Source of the DNA: Methanobacteriota archaeon
GTDB lineage: Archaea > Thermoplasmatota > Poseidoniia > Poseidoniales > Thalassarchaeaceae
Assembly: GCA_002683155.1 (NCBI GenBank)
Contig: NYST01000009.1
Coordinates: 7,963-57,390 of the forward strand
Direction: 5' to 3'
Length of the DNA stretch: 49,428 nucleotides
Part shown: piece by piece, positions 1-6,754 of the stretch
Position numbering within the stretch: position 1 is the stretch's first letter
Layout of the letters: every line of letters starts with the position of its first letter
Position numbers and translations under genes: made by a program
The notes under the pieces: model-generated
Database searches by the model: none
What the model was told of the DNA's origin: nothing
What the model saw: the letters and a program-made list of their open reading frames with translations, nothing else

Positions 1-2045
1 AGGGCTGCGTAATCGGCATGGAACCGATAGACATTCCAGAGAGTCAAGAACATCTTGGCATATGACTCACGAACACCGTTTGGATCAAAATTAGTGGGGG
101 ACCAAGGGGCACTCTGAGTAGTCATGTACCACCTGATTGAGTCCGCCCCCTCCTTGTCGAAGTGATCCCACGGATTGACGACATTCCCCCTTGACTTGCT
201 CATTTTCTTTCCTTCCTTGTCGAGAATGTGCCCGAGTGAAAGGCAACGTCTGAAGCAAGGCTCGTCAAACACGGTAGTAGCTACAGCTAGCAGAGAGTAG
301 AACCACCCCCTAGTCTGATCGACTGCCTCACAGATGTAGTCGACCGGGAATGAGCCCGTGAAAAGATCCTCATTTTCGAATGGGTAGTGCCACTGGGCGA
401 ACGAGGCACAGCCAGAGTCGAACCAGCAGTCCATGACATAGGGTTCCCTAACCATCTCTCCAGAGCATCCATCAGATGGGCACGTCAATCTGACCTCGTC
501 GACATAGGGCCTATGCAACTCGGGAGGAGTGGGGGATGAGTCAGTCTTCATCGAAGACATCTCTTCGATGCTTCCGACACAGTGCTCGGTTCCGCAATCT
601 GGGCAAATCCAGACAGGAATTGGAGTTCCCCAGTAGCGCTCCCGGCTAATTGCCCAGTCCTTGATATTGGATAGCCATTCTCCCATTCTCTTGGTGCCTG
701 TCCACTCTGGGGCCCACTCTACACTCGCATTGTGGGAGATGATCTGCTCCCTGACCGCAGTCATCCTGACAAACCAACTGTCCATTGCGTAGTACAGCAG
801 GGGGTGGTCGGTCCTCCAGCAGTGCGGGTAGTCATGGGTGTAATCGTGCTCCCTGTAGAGCAGGCCGCGGTATTCTAGTAGATTGATTATCTCGTCATCA
901 CACTCCTTGACGTAGCGACCGTCTAGAAGCTCGTGAACCCCCTCTACGAAGGCGCCGTCCATCCCGACTGTGTGCTGTGCGGGGAATCCGACCTCCATGC
1001 CGAGTCTGTAGTCATCTTCGCCATACATCACTGCGGTGTGCACCACACCAGTTCCGTCGGTGGTTGTGACGAAATCCGCAGCTACGATCGTCCATGCTGT
1101 CTTGGAATCTCCTCTTTCGATTGCGCCGGGGAAGAGTGGTTTGTAGGACTTTCCAACCAACTCTGATCCGAGGAATTCGTCGACTATGTCCGCATGATTC
1201 CTAAGTACGCTACCAATCAGTTCTTTGGCTAGGATAAGCTCCTCACCAACCTCTGCTCCACCTCTTCCTTCCCATGAATCAGAGGGAGGTTCGGTGACTC
1301 TGACTCTGCAGTAAGTGACCTCTGGCCCAACTGCCAAACCCACATTTCCAGGGAGTGTCCAGGGAGTGGTTGTCCATGCCAAGACGGAGGCATCCTCCCC
1401 CTCCAGCTTGAATTTCACAAATACCGCTGGCTCGGAAACCTCCTTGTATCCTTGAGAGACCTCGTGAGTGGAGTAACTAGTCCCTGTTTGGGGGCAGTAT
1501 GGGAGGACCTTGTGACCTCTGAATAGGAGGCCCTTGTCGAACATCTGCTTCAGGGACCACCATGCTGACTCAATGTAGTCGTCTTGTAGCGTGACGTATG
1601 GTTCTTCCATGTCTACCCAGAAGCCCATTCTCTCAGTCATCTCCCTCCATGCCTCCTCGTAAGTCCAAACACTCTCCTTGCACTTCTGGTTGAAGGCCTC
1701 CATGCCAAATTCCTCAATGGCTTCGTTGGACATCAGATCCAGTTGCTTCTGAACCTCTATTTCTACAGGGAGTCCGTGTGTGTCCCAACCTCCCTTTCTC
1801 TCGACTATGTGCCCCTCCATCGACTTCCACCTGCATACCATGTCCTTGAACAGCCGAGACAAAACATGGTGGATCCCTGGTCTTCCGTTTGCGGTTGGAG
1901 GGCCTTCCAAGAAGGTGAATGGGGAGTTAAGTTCCATCCTGGATTCAATGGATTTGGAGAATGTGCCCTCATCTTGCCAGACCTCCATCAAAGAGTTCTC
2001 CAGCCCCACCGGGTCAAGTTCGCCTGGAGAAGCGGGCACGCTCAT
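1..2045 (-). CDS. ileS: Isoleucyl-tRNA synthetase, C-terminal part missing at window edge
   Basis: Charges tRNA(Ile) with isoleucine in the cytoplasm. The reading frame is open to the left edge, so about 681 codons are present of a protein that is usually about 1,050 residues. Reading from the ATG at 2045, I see EGPPTANGRPGIHHV near residue 50 (a variant HIGH motif), GGWDTHGLPVEIE, the editing-domain motif WTTTPWTLPGN, CWFDSGCASFAQWHYP, and the KMSKS loop as KMSKSRGNV near residue 615. The catalytic and editing parts are therefore complete, and the missing part is mainly the anticodon-binding C-terminus. The variant HIGH motif is typical of the archaeal/eukaryal-like IleRS branch that is also found in some bacteria. 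It is divergent from the HMA-DUF4396 gene, with about 100 bases between starts. The identity is secure. Confidence 0.96.
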   Translation of the reverse strand, partial: MSVPASPGELDPVGLENSLMEVWQDEGTFSKSIESRMELNSPFTFLEGPPTANGRPGIHHVLSRLFKDMVCRWKSMEGHIVERKGGWDTHGLPVEIEVQKQLDLMSNEAIEEFGMEAFNQKCKESVWTYEEAWREMTERMGFWVDMEEPYVTLQDDYIESAWWSLKQMFDKGLLFRGHKVLPYCPQTGTSYSTHEVSQGYKEVSEPAVFVKFKLEGEDASVLAWTTTPWTLPGNVGLAVGPEVTYCRVRVTEPPSDSWEGRGGAEVGEELILAKELIGSVLRNHADIVDEFLGSELVGKSYKPLFPGAIERGDSKTAWTIVAADFVTTTDGTGVVHTAVMYGEDDYRLGMEVGFPAQHTVGMDGAFVEGVHELLDGRYVKECDDEIINLLEYRGLLYREHDYTHDYPHCWRTDHPLLYYAMDSWFVRMTAVREQIISHNASVEWAPEWTGTKRMGEWLSNIKDWAISRERYWGTPIPVWICPDCGTEHCVGSIEEMSSMKTDSSPTPPELHRPYVDEVRLTCPSDGCSGEMVREPYVMDCWFDSGCASFAQWHYPFENEDLFTGSFPVDYICEAVDQTRGWFYSLLAVATTVFDEPCFRRCLSLGHILDKEGKKMSKSRGNVVNPWDHFDKEGADSIRWYMTTQSAPWSPTNFDPNGVRESYAKMFLTLWNVYRFHADYAA

Positions 2046-2149
2046 CGGCCAAGCGACCTAGGAGTTCGTCTTGAACTTGAGGGGGGGCTAAGAGGACAAT
2101 TAGAATGTAAATTGCAAGACTTCAAATGCCCTATGCACCAGTTGGAATC

Positions 2150-2791
2150 ATGGCAGAGACGATTCGACTAGAAGTCGGAGGGATGACTTGCGATGGTTGC
2201 TCGAATCGAGTTAGGGGGGCCTTGGAGGACCTTCCGGGAGTAATCAATGCAATAGTTAGCCACCAGGATGGGAGCGCGGATGTCACACACGAGGGTGCAA
2301 CCAGAGAGGAGCTAGGTGATGCTGTTCGTTCAGTTGGGTATACTGTCGATGGACGGGGAGAAGATTTCCATTGGAAAGACAAAGCCGTCTGGCGGCAGTC
2401 AGCAAACAACACAAAATGGTGCCTAATTGGATGCAGTATCGGGGACTTCGGGACCATTGCAGCTTTCCAATTCGTATTTACAGAAACGGGTTTCAGCGCC
2501 ATGATGATAATGGCGCTGGCTATGTTCAATGGAATTATGACTTCTATTGCACTTGAGACATTCATTCTACTAAAACAGATGCCGATGTACGAGGCATTTC
2601 GTGTTGCGATAGGGATGTCGCTAATCTCGATGTTATCCATGGAGGCTGCAATGAATATAGTTGATCTTGTACTAACTGGCGGTGCTAAGCTCACTTGGTG
2701 GGTTATTGCGCCCATGCTAATCGCTGGATTCCTTACTCCGTGGCCTTACAACTACTGGAGACTGAAGAAGTACGGGGTGGCTTGCCACTGA
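2150..2791 (+). CDS. HMA heavy-metal domain fused to DUF4396 membrane domain
   Basis: The protein has 213 residues. Residues 1-70 form a heavy-metal-associated fold with GGMTCDGCSNRV; Cys14 and Cys17 are the expected metal ligands. Residues about 90-213 match DUF4396: WRQSANNTKWCLIGCSIGDFG followed by about four membrane helices and a PWPYNYWRLKK end. DUF4396 has no assigned biochemical role that I know of. The HMA domain suggests copper or another soft metal is received at the cytoplasmic face. An in-frame ATG at 2126 would add eight residues, but the start at 2150 (MAETIRLEVGG) begins right at the HMA fold and is preferred. The gene is nine bases upstream of the NAD synthetase gene and probably shares its transcript. 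Domains are confident; function is not known. Confidence 0.88.
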   Translation: MAETIRLEVGGMTCDGCSNRVRGALEDLPGVINAIVSHQDGSADVTHEGATREELGDAVRSVGYTVDGRGEDFHWKDKAVWRQSANNTKWCLIGCSIGDFGTIAAFQFVFTETGFSAMMIMALAMFNGIMTSIALETFILLKQMPMYEAFRVAIGMSLISMLSMEAAMNIVDLVLTGGAKLTWWVIAPMLIAGFLTPWPYNYWRLKKYGVACH

Positions 2792-2800
2792 GGTTTCTGT

Positions 2801-3574
2801 ATGGATTGGAGAAATATAGCTGAAGATATATCCGAATGGATTGGCCAGTATGCGAATAAGAACGGCATAGAAGCACTAGTTGTCGGGGTTTCCGGGGGCG
2901 TGGACTCCGCAGTTACGTCCACTCTTTCGGCGATGACTGGAATCAACACAATCGTCTTGAACATGCCAATCCATCAAGACAGGGGGCAATTTGATCTGTC
3001 GGACCACCACATCGAATGGCTGAAATCGAAATGGGGGAATGTCAGCGGGAAGGTTCTCGATCTTTCTTCGACTTACGACGAGTTTTGCTCTGAGATGGGA
3101 GGGATGTCCGAATTATCTAGGGCGAACTCCAGGGCGAGGTTGAGAATGACAACCTTGTATGCAATTGCTGGCTCAAACAACGGCATAGTTGTCGGTACAG
3201 GGAACAAGGTTGAGGACTTTGGAGTAGGATTCTTCACGAAATACGGAGACGGGGGCGTGGACATATCCCCCATAGCGGACCTATTCAAATCAGAGGTTTT
3301 TGCGATTGGAAAGGAATTAGGGATTGCCCAGGAAATCCTAGACGCGGCTCCGACTGACGGCCTGTGGGATGATGGGAGGACCGATGAAGAGCAAATGGGA
3401 GCTTCCTATGACGAGTTGGAGTGGGCAATGAAGGAGTTGGGGGATCCCTCTGGTTCGGAAATGTCCGAACGTGAACTCGAAGTAATGCGCCTTTATGGCG
3501 ATCTTCACGAATCCAACTCACACAAGATGAACCCGATTCCAGTTTTCAAGCTTAATCCTGCATTTAGGGACTGA
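2801..3574 (+). CDS. nadE: NAD+ synthetase, ammonia-dependent type
   Basis: Makes NAD+ from deamido-NAD+, ATP and ammonia, the last step of NAD biosynthesis. The 257-residue protein carries the PP-loop SGGVDSA at residues 31-37, and later VVGTGNKVEDFGVGFFTKYGDGGVDISPIADLFKS-type sequence typical of NadE, with acidic residues that bind Mg and deamido-NAD. There is no N-terminal nitrilase/glutaminase domain, so it should use free ammonia or a separate amidotransferase. Length matches short bacterial and archaeal NadE. It lies in a tight cluster with the HMA-DUF4396 gene upstream (9 bases) and a small membrane peptide gene 4 bases downstream. Confidence 0.95.
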   Translation: MDWRNIAEDISEWIGQYANKNGIEALVVGVSGGVDSAVTSTLSAMTGINTIVLNMPIHQDRGQFDLSDHHIEWLKSKWGNVSGKVLDLSSTYDEFCSEMGGMSELSRANSRARLRMTTLYAIAGSNNGIVVGTGNKVEDFGVGFFTKYGDGGVDISPIADLFKSEVFAIGKELGIAQEILDAAPTDGLWDDGRTDEEQMGASYDELEWAMKELGDPSGSEMSERELEVMRLYGDLHESNSHKMNPIPVFKLNPAFRD

Positions 3575-3578
3575 TTAA

Positions 3579-3734
3579 ATGGAAGAGGATGAGGCTCGTC
3601 CAATCTATGTAGGCAAGAGCCGTTCGTCATACAGTGGGATGGTCCTAGAATCGATGTTCACCTATCTGCGTTGGGCGCTGGTTGCCATGGTGGTAATTGG
3701 CATCCTTCTGATGATGATGCCGCTCTTGCGGTAG
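3579..3734 (+). CDS. Small 51-residue single-span membrane protein
   Basis: A short reading frame starts four bases after the nadE stop and ends exactly where the convergent gene begins. It encodes a charged N-terminus (MEEDEARPIYVGKSRSSYSG) and a C-terminal hydrophobic helix (about residues 32-50, WALVAMVVIGILLMMMPLL) ending LR. This is the pattern of a tail-anchored or single-span membrane peptide with its N-terminus probably in the cytoplasm. I do not recognise a family. Support comes from the tight operon spacing, the clean helix at the C-terminus and the lack of wasted sequence on either side. Confidence 0.62.
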   Translation: MEEDEARPIYVGKSRSSYSGMVLESMFTYLRWALVAMVVIGILLMMMPLLR

Positions 3735-4601
3735 TCATCTCCCTTTACGACGGTCCTCGACCTTTTTCTTGTATTCAGCATCAGAGTCTGCATCGGTCCA
3801 CCCATCGAGGAAGAGCCCTCCCGACTTGTGGACCCCACCTCTGACGTTCCCCTTCCTTGGCTTCCTGAAGACATCTTTCTTCTCTGAGTGCCTGCTAAAT
3901 GCCTTCGGTAGGCCATCAGCGTCCCTCTCCTGTCCTGAAAGGGAATATGCGCGCCATTCGGCGGTAGGTCCGCTCCTCTTCTTTTTTGGAGGTTCATCTT
4001 GCTTTTCCGAAAGTAGCAGGCTAGAGATTAGGCCGAGTAAAAATATGGGGAAGGCGCTGCATAGAAATGATCTGCCGGTTGACAAGCCGTCAACAAACCA
4101 GTCTATTAATCGAGATATGATGGATTTATCTTCATTTTTCTCGAATTCTTGCGAGAGTCTGACATAGATATTGGAATCGAAGGTGTAATTTCCATTGTCG
4201 CATCGAGAAGATGATGAGTTGGATGGATCGTAACATAGCTGTCCCACATAAATCATATCGGGGACATCTTCTCTCTGGGTAGAATTACTACATTGGGGGT
4301 AGAAGAAGTCCGCTCCCGATTCATTGAGGAACGAGATCTGCACAAAGACGCAGTCATCCCAGTTCCCATCATCATCTTCATCCAAGTATTGCCCGAAGGA
4401 GTATATCGCCCATCCATTGTTGGAATCTGATTTGGTCTGTTCAAAGGTTAGATTGGTACTTTGTCCGACATAGGCGAATTCCACTTCGGCCTCTTCGGAG
4501 GATTCGAAAATTGGCAAAGTGGTCCCGGTCCCCAAAAAAAGAACCCCTACAAACATCATTGTTCCTGAGATAGCGATGAGCGCATTCGATAGAGGGTGCA
4601 T
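3735..4601 (-). CDS. Hypothetical membrane protein with extracellular domain and basic tail
   Basis: The protein has 288 residues. Residues about 5-28 form a signal-like membrane helix (ALIAISGTMMFVGVLFLGTG). The next 150 residues are acidic, rich in Asn, Ser and Cys, and probably outside the cell. A second helix near residues 178-198 (FLCSAFPIFLLGLISSLLLS) is followed by a strongly basic, probably cytoplasmic tail rich in Lys and Arg with tryptophan-containing short motifs. No family is recognised. Its stop codon abuts the stop codon of the convergent small gene, with no bases between them. Confidence 0.75.
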   Translation of the reverse strand: MHPLSNALIAISGTMMFVGVLFLGTGTTLPIFESSEEAEVEFAYVGQSTNLTFEQTKSDSNNGWAIYSFGQYLDEDDDGNWDDCVFVQISFLNESGADFFYPQCSNSTQREDVPDMIYVGQLCYDPSNSSSSRCDNGNYTFDSNIYVRLSQEFEKNEDKSIISRLIDWFVDGLSTGRSFLCSAFPIFLLGLISSLLLSEKQDEPPKKKRSGPTAEWRAYSLSGQERDADGLPKAFSRHSEKKDVFRKPRKGNVRGGVHKSGGLFLDGWTDADSDAEYKKKVEDRRKGR

Positions 4602-4632
4602 GGTATCTACAGTTGTCGCATAGCAAAGACAC

Positions 4633-5028
4633 TCAAGTCAGTTGCGATGCCAGAATAGATGCCAATAGCCAAATTCTTGCAATTCTCCTCCTCCTTTTTG
4701 GGGCCTTTGCGGAGAAAGAGACCCGGAAAAGGAAAAGGAAAGAGAACAATCCGAAAATAGCCATGACTAGGAAGGAAGTCTCGCCCAAGCCCCAGGATAC
4801 TGGCCCTCCCATGCCCTCTGGACTGGTGGATTCAGTGCCTGCATGAAGCATTGTCAACGATACCAAGCTCGTCAATTGACCGACAAAAAGAGTCGCTGCA
4901 GAGGAGTCTGCCACTGGCTTTGACCAAGCATCGGACTTCGGATTATTTCTGGATTTTGACGCAGAATTGACCGGCTGGTATGAAGGGTCGTCCCGATTGG
5001 ACCATCTGGACCTAGGAGAAATTCCCAC
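4633..5028 (-). CDS. Hypothetical small membrane protein
   Basis: A 131-residue frame starts with GTG; a GTG start is chosen because no in-frame ATG lies upstream. It has a polar Ser/Asn-rich N-terminus of about 45 residues, then hydrophobic segments around residues 46-62 (ATLFVGQLTSLVSLTML) and 82-105 (TSFLVMAIFGLFSFLFLFRV), a basic patch KAPKRRRRIAR and a last hydrophobic stretch. This looks like a small membrane protein with a positive cytoplasmic loop. A 77-residue frame on the other strand (4613-4846) is less convincing. No family is recognised. Its start lies 12 bases from the divergent start at 5041, so one of the two starts may be wrong. Confidence 0.55.
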   Translation of the reverse strand: MGISPRSRWSNRDDPSYQPVNSASKSRNNPKSDAWSKPVADSSAATLFVGQLTSLVSLTMLHAGTESTSPEGMGGPVSWGLGETSFLVMAIFGLFSFLFLFRVSFSAKAPKRRRRIARIWLLASILASQLT

Positions 5029-5040
5029 GTCATTGTATTC

Positions 5041-5433
5041 ATGGGGGGATATATTGGGTTATTGATATTACAGAAGATACTCAAACTGAACCCCCCAGGG
5101 TGGTTTGTGGGATATCTCGAGTTGATAGAGGCGGCTTCACTGGTTCTTTGCAGTTCAGCGACATTCCTGTGGATGGCCATTGGATCCCTATCTAGGACTA
5201 CGAAGAGCGAGATCTTGGCGCAGCGAGTGATTGCGACGATCTGTCTTGCTTCGGCGGCTCTACTTTTTTCCCTACATTATTCCGGAGGGGAGATTTGGGG
5301 GTCGACGAAAATAGCGAGGCCGTTTGCGGTTATTGCTGTGATGATGGCGTTGGCTTCAGTCATGAACATCAAAGGAAAGGATGTCCAAGGAGAGGCAAAT
5401 CCTCACAAAATTATGAAGAAAGTGGATGATTAG
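5041..5433 (+). CDS. Hypothetical four-helix membrane protein
   Basis: The 130-residue protein has about four hydrophobic helices: residues 3-13, 24-50 (LELIEAASLVLCSSATFLWMAIG), 62-82 (RVIATICLASAALLFSLHYSG) and 93-110 (FAVIAVMMALASVMNI). The tail is short and charged. I recognise no family. It starts at ATG 5041 and ends four bases before the convergent NifU-domain gene. The frame is clean and strongly hydrophobic, which supports a real membrane protein. The very short distance to the divergent gene leaves no room for two separate promoters. Confidence 0.62.
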   Translation: MGGYIGLLILQKILKLNPPGWFVGYLELIEAASLVLCSSATFLWMAIGSLSRTTKSEILAQRVIATICLASAALLFSLHYSGGEIWGSTKIARPFAVIAVMMALASVMNIKGKDVQGEANPHKIMKKVDD

Positions 5434-5437
5434 GGTC

Positions 5438-5713
5438 CTACTCCGAATTTAGTTTGTCATCTATGAAAGAGCGCATGTATGCTGGGAGTTCCCCGTTGAC
5501 GAAGACTACGTCCTCAACTTGATCTAGCTTCATTAGCGAATAGTAGATTTGCATTGCAGTCATAGGTGTGGCACTACAACCGGTACAGCCCCCTTCTAAG
5601 GAAATCATGATTACGCCGTCCGTGGTGTCTACCACGTTTACGACTCCATCATGGGCATCTAAAACAGCCTGCACAGGGCCTACGGAATCCAAGATTAGTT
5701 GTTTGTCGACCAT
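5438..5713 (-). CDS. NifU-like C-terminal domain protein (iron-sulfur carrier)
   Basis: The 91-residue protein is a stand-alone NifU C-terminal domain of the kind that carries or assembles Fe-S clusters in the cytoplasm. The diagnostic sequence is LEGGCTGCSATPMTAMQ, with the CxxC pair that holds a cluster between two subunits. The longer frame begins at 5794 (118 residues), but the ATG at 5713 (MVDKQLILDSVG) starts right at the domain and is preferred because the extra residues do not resemble the family. It is convergent with the gene at 5041 and divergent from the amidotransferase at 5772. A Mo/Fe-S enzyme and other cluster proteins in this window could be clients, but there is no direct link. 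Confidence 0.88.
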   Translation of the reverse strand: MVDKQLILDSVGPVQAVLDAHDGVVNVVDTTDGVIMISLEGGCTGCSATPMTAMQIYYSLMKLDQVEDVVFVNGELPAYMRSFIDDKLNSE

Positions 5714-5771
5714 GTTTCTCACCCTCCATGAGGGGCGGGGGTCTTTCAAAGAATTGCCTCTTCGGAGTGTT

Positions 5772-6677
5772 ATGAGCAGGCATACCCGAGTCATCCTAAT
5801 CGATCTCTTGGTTGAGAGATCCGAGTTTGGTCATGGTGGAAATCAAGAGGTGGTGAATCCGATTGCGGAGGGCGGCCCGGTGGAGGTTCTGCTTGTTACT
5901 CCACAAATGCAGTCTGAAGAAGTGGGTGTTCGTGCTCAGGAAGAAGGCTTAGTCAGGATTTCTGAGGGAGATGTCCCGAATTGGGATTACGAATACCCGT
6001 TCTGGGAGGAATGCGGCTTGGAGATGCACGGAAATGATGTTATTTTCAGGAGGGTAGCAATGCCACTGAACGGAGATGACGCGTTAATGCGGGAGTGGAT
6101 TCGGACAATAAAACCGGATGCAGTTGTCTGCAGTGGCTCGAGGAGGAACGTGACGATGTGGGAAGAGTGGATGAATGGGAGTGGATCCCTTCTCAGATGC
6201 TCCTCAAGAATGGGAATACCCACGCTGGGAATCTGCTTTGGGCATCAACTCCTCTGCCATTCTCTTGGGGCTAGCGTCGAGAGGGCCGATTCCATGTCCA
6301 GTGGCGTCTGGGATCTTGCGCTAAATTCACATGGTTCCGCAGACGAGATTTTTGCATCTCGTGGCAGTGGCGAGGGAGGGGCGCCTGTGGCTCTATATTC
6401 GCACCAGGACCACGTGACAACGGTGCCAGAAAGTTGCTTGCTACTTGGTTCGGCGGATCACAACAGAGTTACAGCGGTTCGAGTTCTGGACGAAGAGGGG
6501 CAGGCACTACCCGCATGGGGCCTCCAATTCCATCCCGAAGCCGCCAAGGCGAGGGTTGAGAGGGCTTTCGAATGGGGTCACATTTCTGAGGAGGAAATGG
6601 TGGCCTTCCAGCGCGAACACGACGGTGCTGGCGTCCTGAATTCGTTTGCCTCGGTAATCCATGCTAATATTGGCTAA
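5772..6677 (+). CDS. Class I glutamine amidotransferase-like protein
   Basis: The 301-residue protein has a class I glutamine amidotransferase domain in its second half. The nucleophile elbow is GICFGHQ with Cys155, and the His-Glu pair is in LQFHPEA (His254, Glu256), so the triad is complete. It resembles the stand-alone GMP-synthase-glutaminase-like family, whose substrates are often unknown. The first 100 residues are a family-specific N-terminal part. A longer in-frame start at 5568 would overlap the divergent NifU-domain gene, so ATG 5772 (MSRHTRVILIDLL) is chosen. No synthetase partner gene lies next to it. Confidence 0.85.
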   Translation: MSRHTRVILIDLLVERSEFGHGGNQEVVNPIAEGGPVEVLLVTPQMQSEEVGVRAQEEGLVRISEGDVPNWDYEYPFWEECGLEMHGNDVIFRRVAMPLNGDDALMREWIRTIKPDAVVCSGSRRNVTMWEEWMNGSGSLLRCSSRMGIPTLGICFGHQLLCHSLGASVERADSMSSGVWDLALNSHGSADEIFASRGSGEGGAPVALYSHQDHVTTVPESCLLLGSADHNRVTAVRVLDEEGQALPAWGLQFHPEAAKARVERAFEWGHISEEEMVAFQREHDGAGVLNSFASVIHANIG

Positions 6678-6709
6678 ACAGCAAGGGCCGTTTTACTATT
6701 GGATTTGGA

Positions 6710-6716
6710 TTAAATA
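6710..6716 (+). promoter_or_regulatory. TATA-like element for the pyrophosphatase gene
   Basis: The sequence TTAAATA sits in the 77-base gap before the pyrophosphatase start at 6755. Transcription in archaea begins about 25 bases after the TATA element, which would place the RNA start near 6740 and give a leader of about 15 bases. The call rests on sequence and position only. Confidence 0.45.
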
Positions 6717-6754
6717 GAGCACTCGATTCGGCGAGCCGAACTGATGGTGTAACT

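Noticed and set aside
2131..2715. 194-residue frame on the minus strand
   Set aside because: It lies fully inside the HMA-DUF4396 gene, has Ser/Pro-rich antisense composition, and no domain.
4613..4846. 77-residue plus-strand frame with one hydrophobic segment
   Set aside because: It overlaps the longer minus-strand frame 4633-5028, and its Lys/Arg-rich rest looks like an antisense by-product, although this pair is the least certain choice in the window.
5568..5771. N-terminal extension of the glutamine amidotransferase
   Set aside because: It would overlap the NifU-domain gene on the other strand, and the extra residues do not match the family.
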